From positions 381,613 to 445,612 of the forward strand of contig CAWKCG010000001.1 of assembly GCA_963847965.1 (NCBI GenBank): 64,000 nucleotides of DNA, read 5' to 3'. Positions 25,287 to 35,190 of this stretch are shown piece by piece. The first letter of the stretch is position 1; each line of letters starts with the position of its first letter. The position numbers and the translations under genes are program-made. The stretch comes from Palsa-504 sp963847965 (GTDB lineage: Bacteria; Actinomycetota; Actinomycetes; Streptosporangiales; Streptosporangiaceae). The notes below the pieces were generated by a model that saw nothing but the letters and a program-made list of their open reading frames with translations, did no database searches and was not told where the DNA came from.

Positions 25287-28200
25287 TTATCCGTAGAAGA
25301 CCGGTTCCATGACCGTGCGGGCGCGGCGGGCGGCGCGGCGGTAGTCCTGCTCAAGGGCCTGGGCGGCGTCGCCGGGAGGGTAGCCGAGGAGGCGGGCCAC
25401 GGCGGTCAGCTCGCCGTGCTTGGTCGGCAGCGTGTCACCGGGGCGGCCGCGGACCAGGACGATCGCGTTCCTGATCCGCCCGGCCAGCTCCCACGCCGAC
25501 ATCAGGGCGCCCGCGTCGCCGACGGGCAGCAGGCCGGCCTGCACCGCCGCGGACATCGCCTCGCTGGTCCTCGTGGTGCGCAGCCCGGGCACGGCGTGGG
25601 CGTGCCGCAACTGCAGCAGCTGCACGGTCCACTCGACGTCGGAAAGCCCGCCGGGGCCTAGCTTGACGTGGAGCGCCCGGTCCGCGCCGCGCGGGATCCG
25701 CTCGGCTTCGACCCGGGCCTTGACCCGGCGGATCTCGCGGAGCGCGGCCGCGTCGATCCCTCCCCCTGCCTCCGCAGGGCCGCAGGGGTAGCGGAATTCG
25801 GCGATCATCTCGGTGAATTCGGCGCCGAGGTCGGCGTCGCCCGCGGCTGGTTCGGCGCGCAGCAGCGCCTGCGCCTCCCACGGCGCCGACCACCGCCGGT
25901 AGTAGGCACGGTAAGCGGCCAGCGTGCGCACCAGCGGGCCCTGGCGGCCTTCGGGGCGCAGGTCGGCGTCTACGACCAGGGCCGGATCGGGTACCGGCAG
26001 CGAGAGCAGCCTGCGCAGTTCGGCGGCGACCGCATGGGCGGCGTCCGAGGCCAGCCTTTCTGGCTGGCCGGGCAGCGGATCGTGCACGAAGAGCACATCC
26101 GCGTCGCTGCCGTACCCGCACTCGTGACCGCCGAAGCGGCCCATCGCGATCACCGCGAACCGGGTCGGCAGCGGCTGGCCCAGTTCGGCCGACACCTTCT
26201 GCAGCGCTACCGCCAGCGCGGCCTCCACCGTAGCCCGGGTGACCGTGGTCAGCGCCTCTGCCGTCACCGCCAGGCCCTGGGTTACCCCGACCACGTCCGC
26301 CGCGGCGATGCGCAGCAGCTCGCGCCGGCGGGCCGACCGGACGGCGGTCGCCGCGGCCTCTGCGTCTTCGCCGTACCGCTGGGCCGCCGCCATCATCTCC
26401 GAGCGCAAGGCAGGCAGGCTCCGCGGGACGAGCTCGGCGTCATCGCCGAGCATCGCGACCGCCTCGGGCGCGCGCAGCAGCAGGCCCGTCGCGTAGCGGC
26501 TGGAGGCGAGGACGCGTGCCATCCGCTCGGCCGCCTTGGTCTCGTCGCGCAGCAGCCTCAGGTACCACGGGGACTGGCCGAGCGCGTCGCTGACCTGCCG
26601 GAACGCCAGCAGGCCCGCGTCGGGCTCGGCGGCATCGGCGAACCAGCCGAGCAAGACCGGCAGCAGGGTCCGCTGGATCGCCGCGCGCCGCGAGACGCCC
26701 GAGGTCAGCGCGTCGATGTGGCGCAGCGCGCCCGCCGGGTCGGCGTAGCCGAGCGCCTCGAGCCGGGCCCTGGCCTCGGCGGGCGTCAGCCTGGAGGCGT
26801 CGGACGGGAGCCGGGCCACCGCGTTGAGCAGCGGACGGTAGAACAGCTTCTCGTGCAGCCGTCGGACCTGCATCGCGTGCTGGCGCCACATCGCGTCGAA
26901 CTCGGCCGCGGGATCGGCGCGGTTCACGGGGGCCGGGGACGGATACCACCGGTCGTTCGGGTTATCTGTGAACCTGATCGCCCGGCCGAGCCTGCGGAGT
27001 ACGGCGGGATCCTCGGGCAGGGTGTGCGTGCGGCTCAGCCTGTGCAGCTGCAGCAGGTGCTCGGTGCGACGCAGGAAACGGTACGCGGCGGCCAGTTCCT
27101 CCGCGTCGGCGCGGCCGACGTACCCGCCCGCCGCCAGCGCGGCCAGCGCGGGCAGCGTCGCGGGCGCGCGCAGGGTCTCGTCGGTACGGCCGTGGACCAG
27201 CTGGAGCAGCTGGACGGCGAACTCGATGTCCCGCAGCCCGCCGGGGCCGAGCTTCAGCTCGCGCCCGGCTTGCCTGGCGGGCAGTGATCCCTCTACGCGG
27301 CGGCGCATGGCCTGAACGTCCTCGACGAAGTGCTCGCGCCGCGCCGCCTGCCACACCAGCGGGCCGAACGTGTCCGCGTACGCCTGGCCGAGCGCCTTGT
27401 CGCCCGCTACCGGGCGCGCCTTCAGCAGCGCCTGGAACTCCCAGGTCTTCGCCCAGCGCTCGTAGTACGCGCGGTGGCTGGCCAGCGTGCGGACGAGCGG
27501 GCCGCTGCGGCCTTCGGGGCGCAGGTTCGGGTCGACCGGGACGATGCTGCCCTCGGGGGTGGACCGGGCGCACACGCCGATCAGGCCCGCGGCGAGGCGG
27601 CTGGCGGTGGCCAGCGCCGCGGTCTCGTTTCCGTCCCCGGGGCTGGCCGGCTCGGCGACGAAGATCACGTCGACGTCGCTGGCGTAGTTCAGCTCGCGGC
27701 CGCCGCACTTGCCCATGGCGACCACCGCCAGCCGGCACGGCGCGGATCCGGCCGCGCCCGCCGGGAGCTCGGACCTGGCCACGGCGAGCGCCGCCTCCAG
27801 GACCGCGGCGGCGAGGTCGGCCAGTTCCTCGCCGACCTCGTCTACGGTGGCGGCGCCGGTCAGGTCGCGGGCGGCCAGGTGCAGCAGACGGGTATGGTAC
27901 GCCGCCGCCAGCGCGGCGGCGGGATCGCGCTGGGCGGCGACCGGCTCGGGCAGGCGCGGGTCGGCGCCCACCGCCCGCAGCATGTCCTCGCGCAGTCCGG
28001 CCGGGTCGGGGCGGCTGACTTCGCCGCGCAGCAGCTCGGCGGCCTCGGGATGCCGGGTCAGGTGGTCGGCCAGGCCGGCGCTGACGCCTAGCACCGCGGT
28101 CAGCCGGTCGCGGAAGTCCGGCTCGTCACGCAGCGCCTGGTACAGGGCCGGCGGGTCGTTCGCGGCCACGGACACCCTGGCCAGCCCGGCCAGCGCGAGA

Positions 28201-28406
28201 TCGGGGTCGGCTGAGGCGGCCAGCGCGGCCAGTACCGCGCCGGCTTTCGGCTTCTCCCCTGTGCTGTCGAGGTCATGGCCGCCGGGATACCCGCCCGGCA
28301 GGCCGAGGGCGGCCAGATCCGTGCGGAGCAAGCGTTCGGCCCGCGCGGCGTCCGCGAACCCCATCCGGGCCAGCCGCCCGGCCAGCGTGATCCGCGAACC
28401 GCTCAC
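25287..28406 (-). CDS. glnE: Bifunctional glutamine synthetase adenylyltransferase/deadenylase
   Basis: 1039 aa from GTG 28406, full length for actinobacterial GlnE. Two nucleotidyltransferase domains are visible: GGRELNYASDVDVIFV at about residue 235 (deadenylylating half) and GHECGYGSDADVLFV at about 762 (adenylylating half), each with the G-x10-DxD geometry. Each is followed by a helical GlnD_UR-type region with LGPGGLRDIEF or LGPGGLSDVEW. It adds AMP to glutamine synthetase I when nitrogen is plentiful and removes it on shortage. The neighbouring glutamine synthetase here (40.4 kb) is of the glnA2 type, which need not be the substrate. A 145-aa gene lies 25 bp upstream and may be co-transcribed. 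Confidence 0.97.
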   Translation of the reverse strand: MSGSRITLAGRLARMGFADAARAERLLRTDLAALGLPGGYPGGHDLDSTGEKPKAGAVLAALAASADPDLALAGLARVSVAANDPPALYQALRDEPDFRDRLTAVLGVSAGLADHLTRHPEAAELLRGEVSRPDPAGLREDMLRAVGADPRLPEPVAAQRDPAAALAAAYHTRLLHLAARDLTGAATVDEVGEELADLAAAVLEAALAVARSELPAGAAGSAPCRLAVVAMGKCGGRELNYASDVDVIFVAEPASPGDGNETAALATASRLAAGLIGVCARSTPEGSIVPVDPNLRPEGRSGPLVRTLASHRAYYERWAKTWEFQALLKARPVAGDKALGQAYADTFGPLVWQAARREHFVEDVQAMRRRVEGSLPARQAGRELKLGPGGLRDIEFAVQLLQLVHGRTDETLRAPATLPALAALAAGGYVGRADAEELAAAYRFLRRTEHLLQLHRLSRTHTLPEDPAVLRRLGRAIRFTDNPNDRWYPSPAPVNRADPAAEFDAMWRQHAMQVRRLHEKLFYRPLLNAVARLPSDASRLTPAEARARLEALGYADPAGALRHIDALTSGVSRRAAIQRTLLPVLLGWFADAAEPDAGLLAFRQVSDALGQSPWYLRLLRDETKAAERMARVLASSRYATGLLLRAPEAVAMLGDDAELVPRSLPALRSEMMAAAQRYGEDAEAAATAVRSARRRELLRIAAADVVGVTQGLAVTAEALTTVTRATVEAALAVALQKVSAELGQPLPTRFAVIAMGRFGGHECGYGSDADVLFVHDPLPGQPERLASDAAHAVAAELRRLLSLPVPDPALVVDADLRPEGRQGPLVRTLAAYRAYYRRWSAPWEAQALLRAEPAAGDADLGAEFTEMIAEFRYPCGPAEAGGGIDAAALREIRRVKARVEAERIPRGADRALHVKLGPGGLSDVEWTVQLLQLRHAHAVPGLRTTRTSEAMSAAVQAGLLPVGDAGALMSAWELAGRIRNAIVLVRGRPGDTLPTKHGELTAVARLLGYPPGDAAQALEQDYRRAARRARTVMEPVFYG

Positions 28407-28431
28407 GCCAGCAAAGGTATTACGCGATGCC

Positions 28432-28869
28432 TCAGCCGTGCGGCGACCCTTCGCCGACCGGGCCGATTGTGATCACGACGAAGGACAGCGTCGCACCGTT
28501 GAGCACCAGCGTCCCGCCGCCGTTCAGCCTGACGGTCAGGCGGGTGCCGTCGTTCATCGCGGTGGCGATCTGTTCGGCGAGGTTCGGCGGGGCATTATCC
28601 GGCAACTCATACCCGAGATGCCCCTCGGACGGCCCGTGCGCGGTCGGCACGTAGAGGATAGCTGTGGATCCCATGAGCGTTGACGGCATCGACCCGGAGG
28701 GGTCGTCCAAGACGGCCACGTGGGCGTGCTTGTCAGAAAGGATCATGGTCCCGATGAGGGGCGCGATGACCTGTAGGTTCAGCGGATGCCCCTTCAGCTG
28801 GCTCGTGTTAAACGGCTCGCCAAGAAACCACTTCGTCGGGTCACCCGAGATCTGAATGTAACTGGGCAT
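28432..28869 (-). CDS. Conserved-looking hypothetical protein between LuxR and glnE
   Basis: 145 aa, ATG with AAGGAG about seven bases upstream. It is soluble with no signal peptide, beta-rich by composition, and ends SFVVITIGPVGEGSPHG. It is not recognised. It sits nine bases after the LuxR stop and 25 bp before glnE, all leftward, so the three genes could form one transcript. The strong ribosome site and ordinary codon use support a real gene. Confidence 0.75.
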   Translation of the reverse strand: MPSYIQISGDPTKWFLGEPFNTSQLKGHPLNLQVIAPLIGTMILSDKHAHVAVLDDPSGSMPSTLMGSTAILYVPTAHGPSEGHLGYELPDNAPPNLAEQIATAMNDGTRLTVRLNGGGTLVLNGATLSFVVITIGPVGEGSPHG

Positions 28870-28878
28870 GTGCGCTCC

Positions 28879-31698
28879 TTATCGTGTTGTTGCTCCGGGG
28901 TCAGCGATCAGGCCCAGGCGTGCGCCCACGGTCGCTGCTTCTGTGCGGTTGCGGACTCCGAGTTTGTCGAGGATGCGGGACACGTGGACGGCGACGGTAC
29001 GGTCGCTGATGAACAGGGCGCGGGCGATCTGCCGGTTGCTGTCCCCCCTGACCAGGCAGCCGAGTATCTCCAGCTCCCGGTCGGTCAGGTCGAACCTCGT
29101 CCCGGGCTCCGCAGCGCGAGCAGGCTTAGCCGCGCTCGGCGCTAGCCTGGCCCGACGCGCCAGGTCATCGGCTCGGGCGAGCAGCGGGGCAGCCTGGAGT
29201 TCTTGGGCCAGGGCTTGGCACGCGGTCAGCGCGCGGATGGCCTGCTCGCGCAGGCCGGCCTTGAGCGCGGCGGCGACCTCGCGCAGCCGTGCGTACGCCT
29301 CCCGGTAGGGCCAGCCCTGCCAGGCTTCGGCCACGGCACGCCAGGTCGCGCGGGTATCGTTCCCGAGTCGGCGTGCTTCCTCGGCCGCCACCATGGCGCC
29401 GAAGGCCGCCACATCCGGCTGCCCGTGCCCGTGCTCGACCACGATGGGCCCGGCGCGTTCGGCAAAGGTGGCGGCCAGTTGCTCCCATCCGTCCGGGATG
29501 TCGCGTGGTCGCGCTGCGGAGGGCAGCAACGCCAGATCGGCGGCCAGCCGCGCGCCGGTGGCGAGCAACCGGATCTCTACCTCGGCCATCGCGGCCCCGG
29601 ACAGGGCGGCGAAGCCCTCGACCACTTCGACGGCCGCCACAGCCAGGTCATCAACGTTCAGGGCCTGCTCGGCCAGCCAGGCGTGCAGGGATCCGGCCAG
29701 TCTCGGATCATCCGGGGACTTCCGCAGCGTCGCGGCCAGGTCGGCCACGCGTTCGGCCTCGCCCCTGCCGACGGCCAGCTCCAGTTGCAGGAGCTGGAAG
29801 TAGCGCGTCCAATTAGTGGTCGACTCGGCCAGCAGCTCAGCTAGCAGCCGATCGGCTTCCGCCCACCGACCGCTCGCGACAAGCGCGGACGCGGCATTGT
29901 TACCGATCCCGGTGGTGATGGCCGGCGGCGCGCCCATACCGATCACCGCGCTCCGGCCGGCCTGGCCGGCCTCGACCGCCTCGGCGAAACGCCCGGCGCG
30001 GTACAGCAGGTAGACGCGATTTGCCGCGGCGCGAATGGTGTCCTCAACGCTGGCCGCACTAACCGCGAGCGTGAAGGCCGAACGCAGGTCGGCCAGGCCG
30101 CCGTCCAGATCGCCGTGCTGCGCCGTGATGATTCCCAGGGTGGCCAGGCCGTGCGCGCGCTCCGCGTCCGCGCCGGCTTCCTGGGCGACGGCCACCGCCC
30201 GGACCGCCAGCGGCTGCGCCGCGTCCAACTCGCCGAGCAACACCCGCCAGGTGGCCACTGCGGCCAGGACCCTGGCCTGCAGCCGGGACGGCGGCCCGGT
30301 TTCGAGTAGGACCATGGCCTGCTCGGTGGCTTCCACGGCGGCCTTGAGGTCGCCCGCTTCCCACCGGTAACGCCCGAGGCGCTCGAGCCGCCTGGCCCGG
30401 TCCACTTGCGGGGCGGCGCCGGACTGGGCTAGCGCGTCCGCGGCCCAGGTGGCGGCCTGCTCTGAGTTGCCGGCCCAGCTTGCCGCTCGCGCCGCTTCTT
30501 CCGGCAGGTCGGGCCCGGCTTCTGGCAGCCAGCTCGCAAGCTCGATGGCCAGGGCGTAGTTCTTGGCCGCCTCCGGGTAGGCGCGGACGGATACCGCGTG
30601 CCGCGCCGCTACCACGGCGGCGGCCGCCGCGCGGTCCTGGCTGCCCGCCAGCTGCCAGTGCCTGGCCAGCAGGCCGGGATCAGACCCGGGGCGGTCGGCA
30701 AGCGCCCCGGCTAGGCGGCGGTGCAGGAGGCGTCGCTCGCCGGGGAGAATCTGGGCGTAAACGACCTGGCGGATCAGCGCGTGCCCGAACGCGTAGCCGT
30801 CGCCGTCCGATACGAGAAGGCCAGCATCTACCGCCTGCCGAACCGCGGCAAGCACGTCGGCCTCGGGCAGCGTGACGGTGGTGGCGAGCAGCTCATGAGA
30901 CATGCCGCCGTCGGCCACGGACACCTGGTCGATCAGCGCGCGGGTCTCCGGCGTGACGCCGGCCGCCTTGGCCAGCACGGCGTCGGTGATCGAGGCGGGC
31001 ATCCGGCCGGGGCCGACGCTGGCCAGTTCCCTGGCGTAGAGCGGATTGCCTTCCGCGGCGGAGATCACCGCGGCCCTGGAGTCCTCACTGGCTTGTCTGG
31101 GCAAGAGATCGGCCACTACCTCGCCGATCTCCGCCGGGGTGAGCGGCGCCAAGCGCAGGCTCAGGACCCGCGGACGACGCTCCACCTCGGCGAGCCATCG
31201 GCGGACGCCGCCGCTGAGCTCGTCGTCACGCAGCGTCGTGACCACCATGATCGGCTGCTCGCGCAGGCGGACCGCCAGGAAGTCCAGCAGCTCCCGGGAG
31301 GACTCGTCGGCCCAGTGCAGGTCCTCGAGGACCAGCAGCACCGGCGCCTGGGCGGCGAGACCGGTCAGCACCTCGAGCACGCGCAGGAACAGGCGGTGCC
31401 GCTGGGTCAGCATGTCGCCGGGGTGGTCCTCATCGAGCAGCCACCCGGCGTGGTCGCGCAGGGCGGCGACGAACGGCCCGTAGGCCAGCGCGGCGCCGGC
31501 CAGCGGCGCGGACTCCCCGGTCAGCACCTGCGCGGTCGTGGCGCTGGCGCACAGGTCTTCGACCAGCCGGGTCTTGCCGATGCCCGCCGGCCCGGTGACC
31601 AGGACTATCTGGGCCTGGCCCGCCTGCGTGCGCGCGTACGCGGCCGCCATGGCATCCCGCTCCACGGTGCGCCCGATGATCGGCAGGGTACCCCCCAC
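28879..31698 (-). CDS. LAL-type LuxR-family ATPase transcriptional regulator
   Basis: 939 aa with GTG 31698 as start; the open frame runs further upstream, but that part is antisense-like and overlaps the next gene. The AAA/STAND ATPase domain has Walker A GPAGIGKT (about residue 34) and Walker B VLLVLEDLHWAD (about 121). A long TPR-like helical middle follows, and a C-terminal LuxR HTH (LTDRELEILGCLVRG, then VAVHVSRILDKLGV; about 873-926). LAL proteins are large ATP-dependent activators of secondary metabolism or sugar genes. A 51-bp ATACGTAT element upstream is shared with the MFS-cNMP gene. The location just upstream of glnE is noteworthy. Confidence 0.9.
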   Translation of the reverse strand: MGGTLPIIGRTVERDAMAAAYARTQAGQAQIVLVTGPAGIGKTRLVEDLCASATTAQVLTGESAPLAGAALAYGPFVAALRDHAGWLLDEDHPGDMLTQRHRLFLRVLEVLTGLAAQAPVLLVLEDLHWADESSRELLDFLAVRLREQPIMVVTTLRDDELSGGVRRWLAEVERRPRVLSLRLAPLTPAEIGEVVADLLPRQASEDSRAAVISAAEGNPLYARELASVGPGRMPASITDAVLAKAAGVTPETRALIDQVSVADGGMSHELLATTVTLPEADVLAAVRQAVDAGLLVSDGDGYAFGHALIRQVVYAQILPGERRLLHRRLAGALADRPGSDPGLLARHWQLAGSQDRAAAAAVVAARHAVSVRAYPEAAKNYALAIELASWLPEAGPDLPEEAARAASWAGNSEQAATWAADALAQSGAAPQVDRARRLERLGRYRWEAGDLKAAVEATEQAMVLLETGPPSRLQARVLAAVATWRVLLGELDAAQPLAVRAVAVAQEAGADAERAHGLATLGIITAQHGDLDGGLADLRSAFTLAVSAASVEDTIRAAANRVYLLYRAGRFAEAVEAGQAGRSAVIGMGAPPAITTGIGNNAASALVASGRWAEADRLLAELLAESTTNWTRYFQLLQLELAVGRGEAERVADLAATLRKSPDDPRLAGSLHAWLAEQALNVDDLAVAAVEVVEGFAALSGAAMAEVEIRLLATGARLAADLALLPSAARPRDIPDGWEQLAATFAERAGPIVVEHGHGQPDVAAFGAMVAAEEARRLGNDTRATWRAVAEAWQGWPYREAYARLREVAAALKAGLREQAIRALTACQALAQELQAAPLLARADDLARRARLAPSAAKPARAAEPGTRFDLTDRELEILGCLVRGDSNRQIARALFISDRTVAVHVSRILDKLGVRNRTEAATVGARLGLIADPGATTR

Positions 31699-31808
31699 AG
31701 GAGAAGTGTCCCCGGTGCGGTGACCCGTGTCGATATCGGCCCGAACAGGCCGTGCGCAGCGGCCGCCGGGCAGCTCAGCGCCTGGTCGAGGCGGCGTCGT
31801 CAATGTCC

Positions 31809-31859
31809 CGACGGCGTAGTCAATTTCCCCATGCCCGAATACGTATAGGTGCCGATGTG
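31809..31859 (-). promoter_or_regulatory. 51-bp element with ATACGTAT core, copy 2
   Basis: Read leftward, it matches 25210-25260 at 40/51 positions. It lies about 110 bp upstream of the LuxR start. TTGACTACGCCG is followed 20 bp later by a second TTGACGACGCCG, a direct repeat that could hold a -35 element or a protein-binding half-site. Confidence 0.5.
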
Positions 31860-31959
31860 GCGGACCCCCGTGCTCGCGCATTCTCATGTCGTGGCCGGAA
31901 CGCACAGGGGCCCGGCCAGCTAGAAATCCAAGATCACAGATCTGACCAGAGAGAAGGCC

Positions 31960-32157
31960 ATGTACATGCACCCGGAGATCAGCAGGCAACTCGCCGACGA
32001 GCGCCGCCGCGACATGCTGACCAAGGCCCAGAACGACCGCTTCGCCCGGCAGTTCCGCGGCGAGTCCGCCACCGCCCGGCACCGCCAGCCGGTCACCTAC
32101 CGCCTCTGGCGTCGTGTGCGCCCGGTCACCCGCCCGCACCTGGAGCCCCAGGTGTGA
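31960..32157 (+). CDS. Small basic protein of unknown function
   Basis: 65 aa starting MYMHPEISRQLADERRRDM, with AGAGAGAAGG upstream as ribosome site. The N-terminal helix with HPE(I)SRQLAxERRRDM is a pattern I recall from short actinobacterial proteins encoded beside LuxR-type regulators; the rest is Arg-rich. It is divergent from the LuxR gene, with the ATACGTAT element between them, so both may be controlled there. Function unknown. Confidence 0.65.
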   Translation: MYMHPEISRQLADERRRDMLTKAQNDRFARQFRGESATARHRQPVTYRLWRRVRPVTRPHLEPQV

Positions 32158-32261
32158 CCGCACCACCACCAACCCTGCGGCCCGCGCCGACAGCCGGGCC
32201 GCAGACCCATGCCCGGCGCGTCTATAGTGAGCGTCGTTCGGCGCAGCCATGGGAGTACGGC

Positions 32262-33731
32262 GTGAAGTATTTGTACATAGCGGGCAAGTGGGCCCCGGCC
32301 TCGGACGAGGGCACCTCGCAGACCATCAACCCGTTCGACGCGACCCCGCTGGAGAGCGTCGCCGAGGCGTCCGCGTCCGATGTCGACGCGGCCGTCGCCG
32401 CCGCCCGGGAGGCATTCGACGCGGGCCCGTGGCGCCGCTCGACGATGGCCGAACGCACCGCGCTGCTCAGCAAGGTCGCCGACCTGCTGCAGCGGGACCG
32501 CGAGCAGCTGGCGTACACCGAGAGCCTGGACACCGGCAAGACGCTCAACGAGGCCCGCGCCGACGTGGACGACACGACGTCGGTGTTCCGGTACTACGCG
32601 GGGATGGCGGGCACGCACGCGGGCCGGGTCGTGGACCCGGGCCGGGCGGGCGTGGCCAGCCGGATCACGCACGAGCCCGTGGGCGTCTGCGCGCTGATCG
32701 CGCCCTGGAACTACCCGCTGCTGCAGATCTCCTGGAAGCTGGCGCCCGCGCTGGCGGCGGGGAACACGGCGGTGCTCAAGCCCAGCGAGCTGACCCCGCT
32801 GTCCACGATCGCGCTCGTGGCGCTGGCCGAGGAGGCAGGCGTCCCGCCCGGCGTGGTGAACCTGCTGCTCGGCCAGGGCGGGACGGTCGGCCAGGCGCTG
32901 GTCTCGCACCCGGCGATCGACCTGATCTCGTTCACCGGCGGGCTCGGCACCGGCGAGAAGATCATGGCCGCGGCGGCCCGCGGGGTGCGCCGCGTCGCGC
33001 TCGAGCTCGGCGGGAAGAACCCGAACATCGTGTTCGCAGACACCGACTTCAACACGGTCGTCGACAACGCGCTGACCGGCGCGTTCCTGCATTCCGGGCA
33101 GGTGTGCTCGGCAGGTGCCCGGCTGATCGTCGAGGACAGCCTGCACGACAGCTTCGTCGCCGAACTCGCCGCCCGCGCGGACCGGATCCGGCTCGGCAGC
33201 GGCCTGGACCCGGACACCGAGTGCGGGCCGCTGATCTCAGCCGCGCACCGGGCCAAGGTGGAGCGGTACATCGCGCTGGGGCTCGCCGAGGGCGCGGCGC
33301 TCCTGGCCGGGGGTGAGCGCCCGTCCTCGCCCGCGCTGGCCAACGGGTTCTTCCTGCGCCCGACGGTCTTCGCCGGGTGCCGGCGGGACATGGCGGTGGT
33401 GCAGGACGAGGTGTTCGGCCCGGTGGTGACGGTCGAGCGGTTCCGGACCGAGGACGAGGCGATCGGGCTCGGCAACGACACCGCTTACGGCCTGGCGGGC
33501 GCGGTGTGGACGAACGACGCGGGCCGGGCCGAGCGGGTCGCAGGCGCGCTGCGCCACGGCACGGTCTGGATCAACGATTACCACCCGTACCTGCCGCAGG
33601 CGGAGTGGGGCGGCTTCGGGAGGTCGGGCATCGGGCGCGAGCTCGGCCCGTCCGGACTGGACGAGTACCAGGAGAAGAAGCACATCTACCAGAACACCAG
33701 CCCGGCGCCCTCCCGCTGGTTCTCCGGGTAG
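32262..33731 (+). CDS. Aldehyde dehydrogenase, betaine-aldehyde-dehydrogenase type
   Basis: 489 aa with GTG 32262; GGGAG lies six bases upstream and the frame upstream is unrelated. NAD(P)-dependent ALDH signatures are complete: APWNYPLLQ (about residue 147), FTGGLGTGEKI, LELGGKNPNIV with the general-base Glu (about 248), and SGQVCSAG with the catalytic Cys (about 281), then EVFGPVV. The sequence is closest in feel to BetB/GbsA-like enzymes that oxidise betaine aldehyde or aminoaldehydes. It is convergent with the FGGY/FAD/SDR operon, 13 bp apart, so it may belong to a neighbouring catabolic function. Substrate not certain. Confidence 0.92.
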   Translation: MKYLYIAGKWAPASDEGTSQTINPFDATPLESVAEASASDVDAAVAAAREAFDAGPWRRSTMAERTALLSKVADLLQRDREQLAYTESLDTGKTLNEARADVDDTTSVFRYYAGMAGTHAGRVVDPGRAGVASRITHEPVGVCALIAPWNYPLLQISWKLAPALAAGNTAVLKPSELTPLSTIALVALAEEAGVPPGVVNLLLGQGGTVGQALVSHPAIDLISFTGGLGTGEKIMAAAARGVRRVALELGGKNPNIVFADTDFNTVVDNALTGAFLHSGQVCSAGARLIVEDSLHDSFVAELAARADRIRLGSGLDPDTECGPLISAAHRAKVERYIALGLAEGAALLAGGERPSSPALANGFFLRPTVFAGCRRDMAVVQDEVFGPVVTVERFRTEDEAIGLGNDTAYGLAGAVWTNDAGRAERVAGALRHGTVWINDYHPYLPQAEWGGFGRSGIGRELGPSGLDEYQEKKHIYQNTSPAPSRWFSG

Positions 33732-33744
33732 CCGTCTCTCGCTT

Positions 33745-35188
33745 TCAGGCGCGGTCCAGGCCTGCCAGGCCTTCGGCCATCGAGCGGAACAGCGGGTCGG
33801 TGAAGGTGGTCAAGGTCGCGTAGACCTTGTTGATCTTCCGGTAGGCGGCGACGGATGGTGCGTCCGGGGCGAACTCGTCGCCGGCGGTGACCATCGCCGC
33901 CGTGGCCTGGCCGAAGTCCGGGTAGATGCGATGGCCGACGGCAGCGCAGATGGCGGCTCCCACCCCGGCGGCGTCGTTGACCGTGGTGCGGCGGGCCGGG
34001 CGCCCGAAGACGTCGGCGACGATGTGCATCATCAGGTCCGAGCTGGATCCGCCCCCGGACACCAGGATCGACGGCGACCGGCGGCCCAGCGCTCGTTCCA
34101 TCGCCGTGGCGTTGTTCTCCATCGTCAGGGCGATGCCCTCGAGGATGGAGCGGTAGATGTGGGCGCGGCCCTGGCTGCCGTCGAAGCCGAGCAGCGCGCC
34201 GCGCCGCCAGGTCGCGTGAGTGGGCGCGAGCCAGTCGGGCAGGGTCAGCAGCCCGTTGCTGCCCGGCGCCAGCTCGCTGGCCTCTTGGTTGAGGGCGTCC
34301 TGCAGGCGTGTTTCTCCCGTTGGCCGCTCCTCGCCCGGCGGGCCCTCGAGGACGCCGCGGTACCAGCTGACCGTCCACATGCCGCGGCGGACCCCGGTGC
34401 TCTCGTACAGGTACTTCCCGGGCTCGGCCGCGAAGTTGGCCCAGTAGCTGTCGTCCGCGCTCCGCGAGGACTCACCGATGGTCATCGCCGCGATATAGGT
34501 GCCCAGCGACAGCAGCACGGTGCCGTCATCTCGCAGGCCGCTGCCCAGCGCCTCAACGGCCTTGTCGTTGGCCGTGGCGTACACCGGCAGGCCGGCCGGG
34601 AGGCCCGTGGCCTCCGCTGCTGCCTGGATCACCTCGCCGAGCAGGCCGCCCGGCGGGACCAGGTCGAAGAGCATGTCGCGCGGCATGCCGGTCGAGGCAT
34701 AGGCGGCGGGATCGCTCGAACCAGGTCGCCGTGTCCTGGTCGATGGGCCACACGCCCTGGTAGTTGGCCGCGGCGTCCACGAAGCGGCCGGTCAGGCGGT
34801 GGGTGATGTACCCGGAGGAGGCGGTGACGTAGCGGGTCAGCGGGTTGTCCGGCTCGTAGGGGCGGGAGACCCGTTCGTCCATCCAGCTCATCACCGGCTC
34901 GGTCAGGCTGCCGTCCGCGGCCAGCAGGGCCCGGCAGAACCGGATGGTGCACAGGCCGACGGCGGCGATATCGGCCGGGTTCCCCGGGAACCGGGCCAGG
35001 GCGTCGCGGCAGGCTTCCCTGACGGAATCCCAGATGTCGTCGCCGGGGTGGACCGCGTGCCCCGGCACCGAGGTGTCGTAGGGCTTGAGGAGCCGACGGG
35101 CCGAGGCGAGCCGGTGGCCTCGGCGGTCGAAGATCGTCACCTTGGTGCTCTGCGACCCGTTGTCGATGGCCAGCAGGTACGGGGTCAC
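33745..35188 (-). pseudogene. FGGY-family carbohydrate kinase gene with one frameshift
   Basis: The N-terminal part from ATG 35188 has the ATP-binding AIDNGSQSTK (residues 7-16) and DERVSRPYEPDNPL. The C-terminal part, ending at 33745, has MPRDMLFDLVPPGG, ANDKAVEALGSG and VSGGGSSSDLMM. The frame changes by one extra base near 34711-34715, between WFERS and the PAAYASTGMP region. Joined, the protein would be about 480 aa, normal for FGGY kinases of pentuloses or polyols. It is the third gene of an operon after SDR and FAD oxidase, with only two bases before its start. This is either a recent inactivating mutation or a sequencing error, because everything else is intact. Confidence 0.8.
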
Positions 35189-35190
35189 GG

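Noticed and set aside
31699..32250. Long N-terminal extension of the LuxR protein
   Set aside because: It would overlap the small protein and the intergenic element; the domain begins just after GTG 31698 and the extra residues are low-complexity.
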